Below are positions 46,559-58,515 of a stretch of DNA of 62,072 nucleotides, in pieces (positions within the stretch are counted from its first letter, which is position 1; each line of letters starts with the position of its first letter). The DNA lies in assembly GCA_002221725.1 (NCBI GenBank), contig NJFT01000234.1, forward strand, positions 1-62,072, read 5' to 3'. Both the position numbers and the translations under genes were made by a program. The notes under the pieces are model-generated. The model saw only the letters and a list, made by a program, of their open reading frames with translations, ran no database searches and was not told the origin of the DNA. The DNA is from Scedosporium boydii (Eukaryota > Ascomycota > Sordariomycetes > Microascales > Microascaceae).

Positions 46559-49096
46559 ATGACCGCTCTCAATTACTCCAGAGTAATCTTAGTGGTCGCG
46601 GTGGCGCCCTTCAAACTTCTCTTCAGGGCGTGTAGATTCGTCTTCAACATCCTCAAGTCTCTCTTCGGTAGACTCCGCTCTCTCTTTCAGTCTTTCAAGG
46701 ATCACATTCGTGCTGTCCGGAATGGTCCCGAAAATCCTAAGCCGCTCTTCAAGAGATCTCGCACATCTGCGTCTCTCTGCTGTCTCTTTCACCTGATTCC
46801 TGTCTTGGTAACTCTTGCCCTCGTTGCGCTGAATCTTCTCCGGTTCTTCATTGGTCGCGGACTCGACGGTCTTCCAGGACAGGACGGCATAAAACTAGGA
46901 CTCTTACAGATAGCTGCCAAGGTGCATGAGCTCTTCATCATCGCCAGCCTGGGGATCGTCATCTTTGAGGCGGTACGGTATGAGCTAGTCTCCGGCGCCG
47001 GACTTCCTTTAGGACTCGTCGGTGTTGGTTTCTCATTCAGCTCCCCAAGGTAATATTATCCTCCATCAATATTTCCGCTTAGGAAAAATGAGAGGGCCTA
47101 ACCTCAATTTTACAGCTTCTTTCTCTCATCAGATTTCTGGGCTGGCCTTTTTTCTGGTCATCCTTCTTCACTTCAAAAGACGTTCTTCATCGCCCTGGTC
47201 GCCATCTCGGGACTAATAGCGCTTTTTGCCGGTCCGGCGAGTGCTGTCTTGATGATTCCCAGAGAACTAGACTGGAAAGCCGGTGGATCATACCTGTGGC
47301 TTAACGGTGGGCTACTTCATCTTCAAGTTATCGTGATTGGCGCCACTTACATATGGTTTAGGCACCAAAGATCAGATTTGGCCGTCAAGACTTGACAAGG
47401 CTCCGCCGTGGGAATACGAAGACATTTTTCTCAACACACATTGCCTCACCATATACTGGATGAATATTCGTGATAGTTACCAGGACTGGTTAGCCAGTGC
47501 AAGATTGGCCGTCCCATCTTTCGAGGTCCGAGCATGGTCCGACCGAAGAGTGTACATCCGAACTCCGTTGGGCGAACCACATTTTGGGTACAGGCCAGAA
47601 GGGGACACATGGGTCTCCACTTCTCATGACGCTGTGGGTATAATGCACAGAGACGCTTATCTTAATTGGTCCAGTGCATTATACTATCCTGCAGAGACAG
47701 AGCCGAGGTGGAAGCATCCTAGCTACGTCAGGTTGGGTGATGCTTCCTTGAAAACCGCTACAGTTGAGGCCGAACTTCCAGCTGTTCGGGTCAAATGCTT
47801 CCCGTTATCAGACATAAGCCCCAGTGCTGCGAACTTGGGATTCCCCGTCCTGGCCGAATACAACGACGACGCTAAAGCTACACACGACGGGCCTCAGATC
47901 ATCAACGTGACAGACGCCATCCAGCAGAAGCTGAGAGATAACCCTGGGGCATATGAGAGATATGACAAAGAACTTAGCTCTCAGGTACGGATAGTAGGCG
48001 TGCCGCTTCCCCCCTATCCAGGACAATCTGCGTCATTCGGAGTCGTCCTTATTAGCTTGAAGGCCATGGTACGGCATCATGGCCCTCTTTCAATGCAGCC
48101 CTGCTCAATTGACCCTCGTTGGGTCAAGGCCAAGTCTTTCATCCATGAAACAACAACAAGCGTTCAGGCGGTACCGATATACTTCGGCCGCAAGGTGCTC
48201 ATCGAAAGTGAGCTTGGAGAGTTTATTAGTTCTCCTTCGTTCTCTCCGCCTGAGGATGGAACCTGGCGACGGGTTGAGATCACGACGGATTGGTGTAATC
48301 AACCGGCACCGAGAATACCGGCCGAAAATGACGATGAAGCCCCATCTTCAAACCAGACAACCATTGAAAACATCCTTAGTCCTATCATTCGCCCCGGTAG
48401 TGTGGCAGAAACTACCGAAGCTACCGTGCGAGAAGTCGAATTTGCCCTTGGTCTTATTTTTGTCGATGGGATGTCTCGATGGTTTTGCCATGCACAGCCC
48501 TTGGACGACTCGGACCTGGTCCCTTTCACAATTATGCTCAGGAACAGAGATGAGGACACAGTGATGGAGAACTGGGCCAACATAAGGTCGAAAGCAAAAG
48601 ACGTGGTCAGGTCTGGAGAGCCCCGAGATAATTTCCCCCGCCAAACACCGACGGGCAGACGCCAGTGAAAATGGCCGTTTCGTTGAAGGGACACGCAATG
48701 GCTGCAGTTGGCTGGTTCGACATATTCTGCATCATCGTTCTCCTGACCCACGTTGTCATAGCCCTAGGCCATGTTCTTTTCCTACTCCGTTTCGGGAAAC
48801 ATTCTAGCGCTTGGGAGAGTATCCCTGAGTTAGTGGCGCTGGCTCTAAATTCGGAACCGCCTGAACGCGTTGGGGAAACGGGACTTGAAAACACATCGGT
48901 TGGCATTAAGACATTCGGCCCGCGTCAGCAGGTGGGCTGGGTTGAGGCAATCGAGGACAACATGGTCACGACAGGAGCTGGCACAAATCAAGCTAGCAGA
49001 GAAGGACAGCTTCAATTACGATTTGGAAAGTCACGTCTCAGGCTGGGCAAGCCACCTGGAATCCCAAGAGTAAAGACAGGCCGCGTTTATCGATAG
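46559..49096 (+). CDS. multi-pass membrane protein of unknown function
   Basis: Exons 46559-47049, 47116-47306, 47362-~48602 and 48659-49096 join in phase to about 786 residues. The exact donor of the last intron (48603 or 48606) is open; both keep phase 0. Four hydrophobic segments lie in the first ~220 residues, including LHELFIIASLGIVIFEAVRY-type and TFFIALVAISGLIALFAGPA segments, then a long hydrophilic domain (~230-640) with the conserved entry LNGTKDQIWPSRL, then a last membrane segment FDIFCIIVLLTHVVIALGH near residue 665. This is a recurrent fungal protein layout with no assigned role that I know of. The hydrophilic domain is probably outside the cell or in a lumen. Confidence 0.8.
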
Positions 49097-49453
49097 GCAA
49101 TCCTCAATCAGTGGGTTAGGAGAGGCATGTCGCTTTTGTCCTGCCCCGTGAGAGACAGGAAATCTGACGCTGGCATAGTTGGTAGACACAGTACTTTCAG
49201 TAGACAAACTGACATTCGGCTCTACGAATTCTCTATTCTTGTGACTGGTTAAAGTGTGTAACCGGCTGCTGTCAGGCTGCCAGCCCGCCTCTAGGGTATA
49301 TTGATAAAGAGAACGAATGGCGGAAGGGGCCAACGGCAATACCGTTGTCTATTGCTTAACGAAGGAGCTGACGACCGGGCATCCAACACGTATTTAGTTT
49401 CCAACAGTTCGGGCCGGACTCTGAAATAGGCCGAAGCCTCGTAATCCCATAAC
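49097..49453. other. intergenic between convergent membrane protein genes
   Basis: Holds the two 3' ends. Nothing else seen. Confidence 0.5.
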
Positions 49454-50977
49454 TTAGACAGCAGCCCATCTGGTGGCTGCCGAGGTTGGTCCCTCTTCTC
49501 CCTGATCAAAGGTAACGGTGACGGTATCCGTCTTTATGATCCTGTCGCCTGGGTGGTATGTCACGCTCTGTCGACTGGAGGATCTATTCGCGGACTGCTT
49601 GTCAAGATCGACGATATTTTCTTCGCTGTCATCTTTCGCGTGTATCGTAAACCCGTATACGTCAACCTTTTTCTTCGGTTTATCCTGTAGCTCGATCGGA
49701 TCCGGCTGCCGAGCGCTTCGTTTGCTGAAGTTCGCGTATTGTCGATTCTTGCTAGTGCCCTTTTTCGAGCTCCAGAGGCTGCCACCCTTGATCTTTTCGA
49801 CCAAGGGTTGGAGAACGGGGATGCAGGCCGCGATAATGATGAGATTTCCTTCTATTCTACACCATAAGGATAATAGTTAGCTGGCCGTGGCGTGGAGAGT
49901 GGAGAGCATGAGCTAGGAGGCATAATCTACTCACGATGTCCAGTATAGGGGGTCGCACAGGTCATCTTCATGATCCATTAGTCTTTGATTATGCCTGGCA
50001 GTTGAATCTTTCCGTGTGTAATTACTTACAGCTAACGTCTTGACTAGCAAGGGTTGGAACGCCCGTAGCCTTCACAATGCCGACACATCCCGATCTAGTT
50101 TACACCTGTTCATCAGGCAACTTCCGGAATAAAAGCGCACGCGGTGTTGATACTTACACGACGCCCATGCCGAGAGCACAGCTGAGAGCAAGCTTCTTTT
50201 TTTGGGGCATCTGCAGCTGCCAAAGCACGACGGCAGGATATACTGCCAAGTAAAAGTCAAGAAACGCAGAACATGCTGGCCACAGTACGTCGGTCAATAA
50301 AACTCTTCAGTGTTGGGGGGAAGTCCAACTCACTGCTCGCCCAAAAGGCTAACCCCTTCAGCACGCTCACGTGTAAACACTTGCGGGGCATCGAGAAGGT
50401 CCAAAGAGCTCTGGGAGGTGTGCACTGCAGGAGCAGCGCCATAACCATAGCGGTAAGCGACATGCAGCATATCGCACCCATGGTCCATAGGATCCAGATG
50501 TGTAACCGGCGAGGAGCGAGTAATCGGACGAGGAGGGCAATGACGGCGAGCTTCGGGAATCCGAGGGTTTCTATCCCAGGAACGTATGCTGCCATCATCC
50601 ATTTGATAGTGTTCTGCTGCTGTTCGAGGTCAAGCGTGGCGAAGTGTTTGCCATTACCCCAATAGACTGACATCGTAACCAAGACATTTGAGAGGACAGC
50701 ACATATCTTTTAGAGCATAAGCACCAGCCCAGGGCTTGTCGAGTTTCGATCGAAGCAGAGAGCAGGAAGGCAGAGAGTTTGGACATACCGAAGAGAAAAT
50801 GATCAAGTAATCGTCGCTAGACAGCTTATGGTGTAAAAAGGCTCTGACATACAGTCGGCCAGAGACGAATAGAAGAGCCAGACCAGTGAAGATCCAGCAG
50901 ACCGCAATTATCATAGGACCTTTGTCGTCAGTCATCTTGACGGCGGTTAATATCAAGATCGAGGGGAAGAATGTCAA
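49454..50977 (-). CDS. fungal rhodopsin-like (PF20684-type) integral membrane protein
   Basis: Seven-helix membrane protein of the large fungal family often annotated as rhodopsin-domain or SAT4-type. Exons 50977-50789, 50706-50334, 50275-50158, 50094-~50031 and later ones to 49454; phases agree for the first four, while a small exon near 49950-50000 is not settled. Family blocks: LYVRAFLHHKLSSDDYLII after helix 1, VYWGNGKHF, CSAFLDFYLAVYPAVVLW, and IEGNLIIIAACIPVLQPL before the cytosolic tail. The C-terminal ~110 residues are charged and Ser-rich. The start may be 50977 or the in-frame ATG at 50935. It has no retinal-type lysine that I can point to; the ligand is unknown. Confidence 0.85.
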
Positions 50978-52854
50978 AGAACTTGGAGAATAAATCTGAA
51001 AAGAGAGGTGACTGTTTAGTCGATGATATACCCCCGAGATGCCCCCCTCGCATTCTGACCCAGCAGGTACAGCTCCTGATTTTGATACGTATGTATGTCG
51101 TCTCGATATCTTCTCTTATTCCCCGATAAACTTTTCGTTCTGCTGTTTGAATCATGAACGCAGACCCCAACAAGAATTGCAAAACGCCGTAACATATTCT
51201 TCAATCCTTATTGCGAACTGTCAAGGATCTCATTTTCCAGATCGGCACTTTGAGGCCAAAGTAGGATCAGGACCCCTTCGCGTATGAAGAAAACAAGATC
51301 CCTACCCTGATCGTCTGGCCACATGTAACCCGGGCCACTCCCCACCGCCCCTGCATGAAGATATTGTGGGTCACCGAGTTTTCCCCTATTCCCCGATGTA
51401 CGGAACACGCGTAACCAAAGTCGTTGACGAAATAAGAATCATCCGAGGTCAAAAATCTTCAACGCTGTTGCATGGCCCCATCGCGCATCCGGAAATACGC
51501 ATACTCCGTACTCTGTATATAATTACAAGCCGACGGGGAGCCACATCCGCCTCACACTCGGACGGCTCCATCCCAGTCATAATGGTGCGTGGTACGAAGA
51601 TTTCTCGGAAGCTGTCAGGGGTACCAGACCGACAAGGTCGCTGTCATCAGCCATCATTGCCGTCATTCAGTTCTTTTTAACATACCTGTGTAAAATCTTG
51701 CGTAATACTCATTTTATGATAAACTATGACACTTTTTCTTTTCAATGTGTCAAGCATGATCGGTTGGCAGAACAACTAACCACCAGTTCCCAGTGGCTGG
51801 CATTTCAACATAGCCAGAATAACAGTGACTGGAACAGGATGATGACCTGGCGCTGTAACAACTTGTCCATCCAAGTACTGGCCTTCCTTTCCCCGTGGTG
51901 GTTATAACATGCGAGGATCAACGGAGTACATAGTTGCTCGCCTAACCTTGCCCCGGCATCGTACTGTCAGAACGATGGCCAGGATGCAGCATATTATATC
52001 ATACCGAGGTACGAAGTATCATGGTGAGAAACCGATATCTTTCCTAAATAGGTTCAGAAAGGAAAAACTTGCCGGTTTGATACATTTCTCGTCGTGTACT
52101 TCGTATTTGAAAGATTGACGAGACTGCATGCAAAAATACAGATCATTTTCTACTAGGATTAGAGTCACTTCTCTGAATCTTCGGCGGGTCCTTCAACATG
52201 GGCAGTGCTGGGATAAGGTCTGGTGACTGACTGATCGGCGATGGGTCTGGCCTGAAGGAGTAATCTTCACCATTTCGACAGGGGTGGAAATCTTTGCCCT
52301 GCGACCAAGTAATCTACGGAGTACTCTGTACGTTCTACGTCGGCATATTCAAAAAAACCGTCTCAGCGAGTCGTACTCATTCTCCGTCCATTACCTCGGG
52401 ACTAGGGTTGCGCTTGGGTATAATGGAGACTGCTGCTGCTCCACTTCGAAATATCCCCTGAGTTGAAACCCCCACACGCTCTTTACGAAGTATTTAACTA
52501 GGGCTCTGCCCGTTCCTAGTCCCAACGGTCACGGCGGCGGGCCTTTCCCCTCGGGCCTCAGTGCGGCGGCCTGTGTCTTGGGCGATCACTGATGTTTCTA
52601 GAGCCCCTTTTGAAAACTGGCCAGGGGTTTGCAACGTGGAATTGTTTTGACGGGGACTGAAGACGGGAAATAGTTTGGACTGGATGTTGAAAGCCATTCC
52701 AACATAAGAGGCATCAGGCTTCCGAGCCAAATTGTCGCTACTCTAAGTCAATTCAAAGGCAGCCACTTCTCTCTCAATAAATATCATACTATAATATATT
52801 ACACTGTTACGCACGCAGACTCTCGTGTGAATATTCTGGCACGATACAACCAAT
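50978..52854. other. long intergenic region (1.9 kb)
   Basis: No supported gene. It holds two TACGAAGTA-type motifs (52010-52018 and 52097-52105) and one TACGGAGTA (52315-52323). The right end should carry the promoter of the O-methyltransferase. Confidence 0.5.
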
Positions 52855-54437
52855 ATGTCCCAAGAAATCGATCTCTCCGTCGCCATTCGAGCAAGTAATC
52901 CGGATGCCGTGCCGGGCTTGATCGAAGATATCAATGCTCTACACCACGGCATGAAGGATGGTGACGAGGAAACTCGCCATCAGCTCGTCGTCAAAACACG
53001 GAGCCTGCTACAGTCTCTCCTCACGCCCCGCGAGCAGATGTTGCAGCACACCTGGGCTGATGTATGTCGCCAACTTCGAGATCCTGATCATCCATCCTAG
53101 GCCTCACTTGCTAACTTGAACCCTATATTCTTTAGCCCGGACTCAATGCTGCCTTGATTACCGGTGTCGATGTTGGGCTTTGGAAGCTCATGGTCAAGAA
53201 CGGCGTTGACACCCCTCAGAAGGTTAACGATCTCGCCGGGGCCCTCGGCATGGACGCTCTGCTTCTCGGTCAGTGATTTGACGCAATATATCTCGCAGCC
53301 TATACAGAAGGAACCCAAGCTCACGGCCCACTTTACATAGGTCGCCTGATGCGCCATGTTTGTGCCATGGGCCATCTTGAAGAGGTGGGACAGGATGAGT
53401 ATAAACTCACCAACTTTACCAAATCCCTAAGCCTCGAAGTCATCGGCGACGGATATGTTGCTTTGTGAGTTAGATCAAAGGTCGCAAGTTGTTGGGTCTT
53501 ACTGACAATGTGTTCTCCAGGCTTGGTGGAATTGGCCGCAGCCCGATCGAATTCTACAAGTTCCTTCGTGATACCAAGTGGCAGAATCCCACTGATGCTG
53601 CCCGCACGGCGATGCACGCGTCATACAACACTGACCTCCCAAATTGCTTCGAATACCTCCGCTCTATCGGCTTAGGCCCTCACACAAACCACCATAGTGA
53701 GTAAATGTAAACTCCCTTCGAGACGAGAATGGCGGCGTCGCTGACAAAACTTCTTTTTAGTGGGTGGCTACAGGCAGGGTCGCCTGCCCTGGATGCACCC
53801 CTCGCTTTATCCTGTCGAAAAGACGCTGTTTGATGGTGCAGATACTTCGCCTGATGCGGCACTTGTGGTTGACGTTGCAGGAGGTCTGGGGCACGACATT
53901 GATGAGTTTAAGAAATATTACCCGAACCACCCTGGGGCAAGTATTATTTGAAATTCTGTCCAGAAAATCAACCTGCCTCCATGTTACTGACTCTATTTTA
54001 CACAGAAATTAATCCTACAGGATCTCCCTGTCGTCATTCAAGATGTCAAAGGTATCAGCCCCGAGATCCAGCTGATGAGCCATGATTTCTTGACGGAGCA
54101 GCCCATCAAGGGAGCAAGGGCATACTTCATGCACTCTATTCTCCACGACTGGCCCGATGACGTGTGCAAGAAGATCCTGAGCCGCCTTGCGGATGCAATG
54201 AAGCCCGGATACAGCAAGTTGCTGATCTTCGAATGCGTTATCCCTCCCACGGGTGCTTACTGGGAAGCCACTGCTGGGGATATCCTCATGATGACCCAGC
54301 TCTCGGCTCTGGAGCGCACCGAGGACAACTGGCGTCAATTGATCGAAGGAAGCGGACTGAGCCTCAAGATTGTCAAATTTTGGAAGTGCGGACAGTCTGA
54401 TGTTGAGAATTTGATTGAGTGCGAATTGGCCAAGTGA
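52855..54437 (+). CDS. SAM-dependent O-methyltransferase (COMT-like)
   Basis: Transfers a methyl group from SAM to a hydroxyl of a small aromatic or polyketide-like substrate. Exons 52855-53061, 53136-53268, 53341-53464, 53521-53696, 53761-53936 and 54006-54437 join in phase to 415 residues, normal for this family. An N-terminal helical dimerisation domain is followed by the SAM site VDVAGGLGHDIDEF, the LILQDLPVVI block and the catalytic His in HSILHDWPDD. The fifth intron starts with GCAAGT, a GC-AG intron; using the nearby GT would break the frame. An SDR gene lies downstream. Without a PKS or NRPS in the window I cannot name a pathway. Confidence 0.92.
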
Positions 54438-55505
54438 TCAAGGCTCACCCCGTTTCGAGGTGTAAAGCCACCTCAAGGTTTAGGCTGAGGTTCCAATTGG
54501 TCATATTGCATGAGAAGCAATGCAGTGATAGTTCTCTTAGCAATCAAAGATTAATGCCGCCTGCTTCTGTTCCATGTTACGATCGTAACACTAGCCCGTT
54601 GATAGTATCAGATGGATACAACCGGTGTAAGGGTCGTGGGTGCCTGTTATAGGGTAAGCGAGGCAGTCAAGCAGTATTCACAAGATACCAGTAAGAAGCG
54701 CATATTCAAGTGTAGGGGTGTACAATGTAGTTACACTTAAATTGGCTACTATTAATAGAGAGTCTTAGGAGACAAACTAGATATATGGTAGATCCCGTAG
54801 TTTACATAGACGCTTTCCCTCCAAGTTCTCCCAAGGACCGATATCCATCGGGCTCAGTCCTTCCCTTTGGATTATGGTGAACTGCCTGTTGGTCCCGTTC
54901 CTCCTGGTGTAGCGATCGAACCGCCCCTCGGTCCTGTCGGTCCTGTCCTGATCGGTCCGTACTGACAGTTTATCCCCTCTGCCGCGACCGACCGCCTCCA
55001 GGTAGGGGCATTTGGACTAGCTGCTGAAAAAGGGTGTCGTATAATAGCTGGTATGATAACCAACAGTTCCGATAGACTACATTTCAATGAGAAATTGACT
55101 TCAATGGAGGTCGTGAGCGACTGGTAGCCAGCAGCTGGCGGTGTCTCGGGTTCTAGAAGTAACCCGCCGGGGAAGAGACTTATCTCCGTTAGTCTGTTTT
55201 AGGTCCAATTGCGGAGAATTTCCGTTGGCCATTTCTTTCCGGACAGGAGGTGGGTTTCCCCGAGCTTTGTAAACTCATCTTAAGATTACTTCGGACTTAA
55301 TGATCAATTCCCGGAACGTGTCAGGTGGCGTGCGGTGATTAGTAATAAATAATTGATTTGCGTCATAACATACCTTAGGAGGACTGGGCCAACCAGCACA
55401 AGAACCTTCCACTCTCAACTTGTTTTATAGAAATTGTTGCAGCCCGCGTTAGACAGAAACAGAAACAGACAGTCACCTTTTCCCCAGCATTGACGCGCCT
55501 GAGAC
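54438..55505. other. intergenic between O-methyltransferase and SDR genes
   Basis: 1.07 kb, no supported gene. A GGTCCTGTC repeat of two or three units sits near 54930-54950. The right end is the SDR promoter. Confidence 0.5.
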
Positions 55506-56363
55506 ATGGCTACAAGAGCTCTTATCGTTGGGGGAACTGGCGGTATCGGCTTTGCTATAGCCTGCCGTATTGCTGCCGAGTCCGCGTCATCCATCGTCAC
55601 CATAAGCGGTCGCAGTAAGCCAAAAGATATCCCTCACGTCAACATCCAGTTTCGGCCCCTCGATGCGTCTTCCATGTATTCAATCAAGCAATATGCAGAC
55701 GCATACAGGTCTTCACAGGAGCACAAGCTTGACCTCCTTGTCCTTACCCAGGGCATACTTTCAACAGCAGGGAGGACAGAGACGCCGGAGGGAATCGATC
55801 GCAAGATGGCGCTTCACTATTACGGGAGACAGCTGTTGATTCGCGAACTTACTCCCGTTTTGAAGCCCGACGCGAAGGTGCTCGTCGTGCTTGACGGAAC
55901 GCGCGGCAGCCCAACCAAGCTCAATTGGGAAGACCTGGACCTCAAATCTCACTATGGCATTGCCAACGTGGCCGACCACTGCATCTCAATGACTGATGCT
56001 ATGATCCAGGCATATGCCGCGCAACAAGGCGGGGAAACTGCCACTAGGCGACACTTCGTGCACGCTTACCCTGGCATCGTTCAAACCAACATCACCGAAT
56101 CCCTCCCGTGGTATATGCGTGCCGGCTCGCGAGCTCTCATCCGCCTGTTTGGTGTGTCACCCGATAAGTGTGCCGAGAATCTGCTCAAGGGAACATACGA
56201 GTGTGCAGCGGCGGGGGAGAAGGAGGATAGGTTCTGGAGTTGTATTGATAATAACGGTCATATAGTGACTGATAAACCAGTTTGGAGTGAGGAGCAGATA
56301 AAGCAGGTTGAAAAACATACTTGGAAGGTTATCGACGATGCTGTCAAGACAGCTCACATATAA
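55506..56363 (+). CDS. short-chain dehydrogenase/reductase-like protein, atypical active site
   Basis: A single-exon Rossmann-fold protein of 285 residues. The cofactor loop is GGTGGIG near residues 9-15, followed by Arg in SGRSK, which suggests NADP(H). The LTQG segment stands in place of NNAG. Where a classical SDR has Tyr-x3-Lys, the sequence is SHYGIANVADHC: a Tyr is present but the Lys four residues on is Asn-Val instead. This occurs in a fungal group of SDR-like proteins of unknown activity. It may be a reductase with another proton relay or a non-enzymatic protein. It lies about 1.1 kb after the O-methyltransferase on the same strand. A T21 tract starts 16 nt after the stop. Confidence 0.85.
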   Translation: MATRALIVGGTGGIGFAIACRIAAESASSIVTISGRSKPKDIPHVNIQFRPLDASSMYSIKQYADAYRSSQEHKLDLLVLTQGILSTAGRTETPEGIDRKMALHYYGRQLLIRELTPVLKPDAKVLVVLDGTRGSPTKLNWEDLDLKSHYGIANVADHCISMTDAMIQAYAAQQGGETATRRHFVHAYPGIVQTNITESLPWYMRAGSRALIRLFGVSPDKCAENLLKGTYECAAAGEKEDRFWSCIDNNGHIVTDKPVWSEEQIKQVEKHTWKVIDDAVKTAHI

Positions 56364-56378
56364 AACCCTGAATAATGC

Positions 56379-56712
56379 TTTTTTTTTTTTTTTTTTTTTA
56401 AAGGAAAGCACAAGTTTGTCGAGCTTTAGCACTTTATTACTTATTTACAACAAAGCTACATATAATCAATATTCCCTCCCTCTATATATAGAAGACACCA
56501 GGCTCTAATATAATAGAGTAATATTAAGATGACCCTAGAAGTATAAAAGTAACTAGCTGCTATAAACAGCTAAAGGACCTAGTGGCGTGGCTAGAGTCGA
56601 GCGGCTAGAACCGGGCTTGAACAGCTGTAAGAACCTCTGTGTAAGCTTAAGGATTATAAAGATTGATCGAGCATATCACCAGCGCGCTCCGGTATAACTC
56701 TGCTACTTCCGC
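56379..56712 (-). mobile_element. SINE-like retroposon with poly(A) tail (candidate)
   Basis: On the minus strand the stretch begins with GCGGAAGTAGCAGAG, close to a tRNA acceptor arm followed by an A box (56689-56705 on the plus strand reads CCGGTATAACTCTGCTA), has GTTCAAGCC resembling a B box (56614-56622) and ends in A21 (T21 at 56379-56399). This is the order of a tRNA-derived SINE. I found no clear target-site duplication, so the borders are uncertain. Confidence 0.35.
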
Positions 56713-57453
56713 CAAGAGGCAGACGCATATGGGAACTTTGTTATTTCCATTGATCAACAGGTCCGACACCTGTCCATTCCTGTATGGGAGCCTTGCAGCA
56801 GCTTCTTGCAGGAATTTCCTAAACTACTGGCCAAACCATTTCCTTTTCTTTTATGCGCTGAGAGGGCAGGCTGCACTGCTCCCGTTTCACTATTACACTA
56901 CCTTAAGCAATAAGTAATTATAAGTAGCTTTCGTGTGAAGCACGAAGTAGGAGTGAACATTCGGCCACACCGACTGTATCCAGGTATTCTACAGGCCCCC
57001 GACACACGTAGGATTGAGCGCCACCAACATTAGGTAGTGATATGTTGGCAAGAGCCCGTGCATGCATGCATATTTATAAACTGATCCTAACCGTTTGTCT
57101 ATTTTGGCCCGCAGGGTCAAAATCCGTCAAGATGTTGGTGGATTGAGCCGCTGATCTCTTGTTTCAGGATCTGGTCGGGTGTAACGTGAGGCCCTTCCTG
57201 CCTTAACCGACGAATATCATTGGCTAGACAACTGTAATCCAATGGATTGTTGATATTGAGGGACCGCCAGAATGCTCTCTATATTTACCGGTCCGGCGAC
57301 TGACTGTGTTTTCCGGCTTCGTGGAAAACACCCACTTCACTCGAGGCTCCATCACCCTCATTCTCTCCGCTCAATCTTCGCCGCAACAGCTTCTCCCCCG
57401 TACTCTCTTCAGACCGCCCCCTCTCCCTTCCCACCTTCCCCAAACAATTAAGA
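56713..57453. other. intergenic upstream of the GPI-anchored protein
   Basis: No gene is supported. A TATA-like CTATATTTA lies near 57282, and the last 100 nt are C/T-rich, consistent with a promoter and leader for the gene at 57454. Confidence 0.5.
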
Positions 57454-58515
57454 ATGTGTCGCAGCAGGGGTACCGGCCTCTTTAGCTTTTTGATGCTCCT
57501 TGCAGTTTTCAACGTCCTAGGAAGCTCTGCTACCTCTAAGATTGACCGCAGACAACGCGAAGGCTTCGAGGATGTGGCCTTCTTCTATAGAAATATTCAA
57601 CATGCCCGTGAACGCCTCGTCACAGGCACCGATATCGATACATGGAAATCGGCCCTGGCCTCTCCCAACATGACGGATACGGATAGATTCCAAGGTTTCG
57701 ACATCACCAAACCCTATTCAGAGCGATCGCCCATTGACGGTTTCACCACACTTTTGCGCATCACCGCCGATTATCCCTTGCCATTTGGGTCGACTGAGCG
57801 AAGCGACGATACCTTCACAACTGTAACTTCTGTCAGCATGACGGTGCCTGATGAGATCGCTGCCGACAACGGGACAGGCCTTCCAGAAAACGTCGACCCA
57901 TCCTGGAACATTTGCAATGGATACTTTTACCTCACCGCAAAGCTTAATGAGTCGAATACCAACTGCGGTGGTGTTCTATCTAACGATTGCATTCGCGACA
58001 TCGAAAGCTCGCTTAGCAAAGCCTTCCAAACCAACAACTCATGCCAATTCCCCGACAATCTGCCCTCTAGCTGCCGATTTGGAGAGTTAGTGCAGTTCTT
58101 TGGTTGGTGTCCCCGTCCCCATCTAAACTCGGCTGAGTCGTCAGGCAGATAAGCTAACACTGACATAGATTCAAGTCTACCGGAGCAGACCCTAGACAGG
58201 GCTTTCGGCAACGGCGCCCCCTTCATTGGATTCAGCGTCGGCACCGACTTTAATAAGAAAGGAGACACGGACGCTTACGCTAGCTCGGGCTTGAGGACAG
58301 TCCTAATCGCGACGGTCTGGGGTTATAATGCAAACGACTCGAGCATCGCATCCCAACTACCTGATCCTCCGCCTATTAGCCTCAGCTGTGTAAGTGGACA
58401 AAGGGGTGTTGCTGCAGGAAGTAGGGTCCCGGAGGAGAGTAGAACATCACCTTTGTATAAAGGGTCATGGAATCTTCTTTTATGTCTAGGACTAGTACTT
58501 TTCGCTTTATCGTAA
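57454..58515 (+). CDS. secreted, GPI-anchored protein of unknown function
   Basis: Exons 57454-58102 and 58169-58515 join in phase to 331 residues; the intron has a clear GCTAAC branch site. The protein starts with a signal peptide (LFSFLMLLAVFNVLGSSA) and ends in a hydrophobic tail, WNLLLCLGLVLFALS, after a small polar stretch, the form of a GPI signal. There are several N-glycosylation sites (for example NMTD, NGTG, NESN, NDSS) and about eight Cys. No enzyme motif is seen. It is probably a cell-surface protein; I do not recognise the family. Confidence 0.8.

Noticed and set aside
52855..58515. Complete secondary-metabolite gene cluster
   Set aside because: No polyketide synthase, NRPS, terpene cyclase or P450 in the window.
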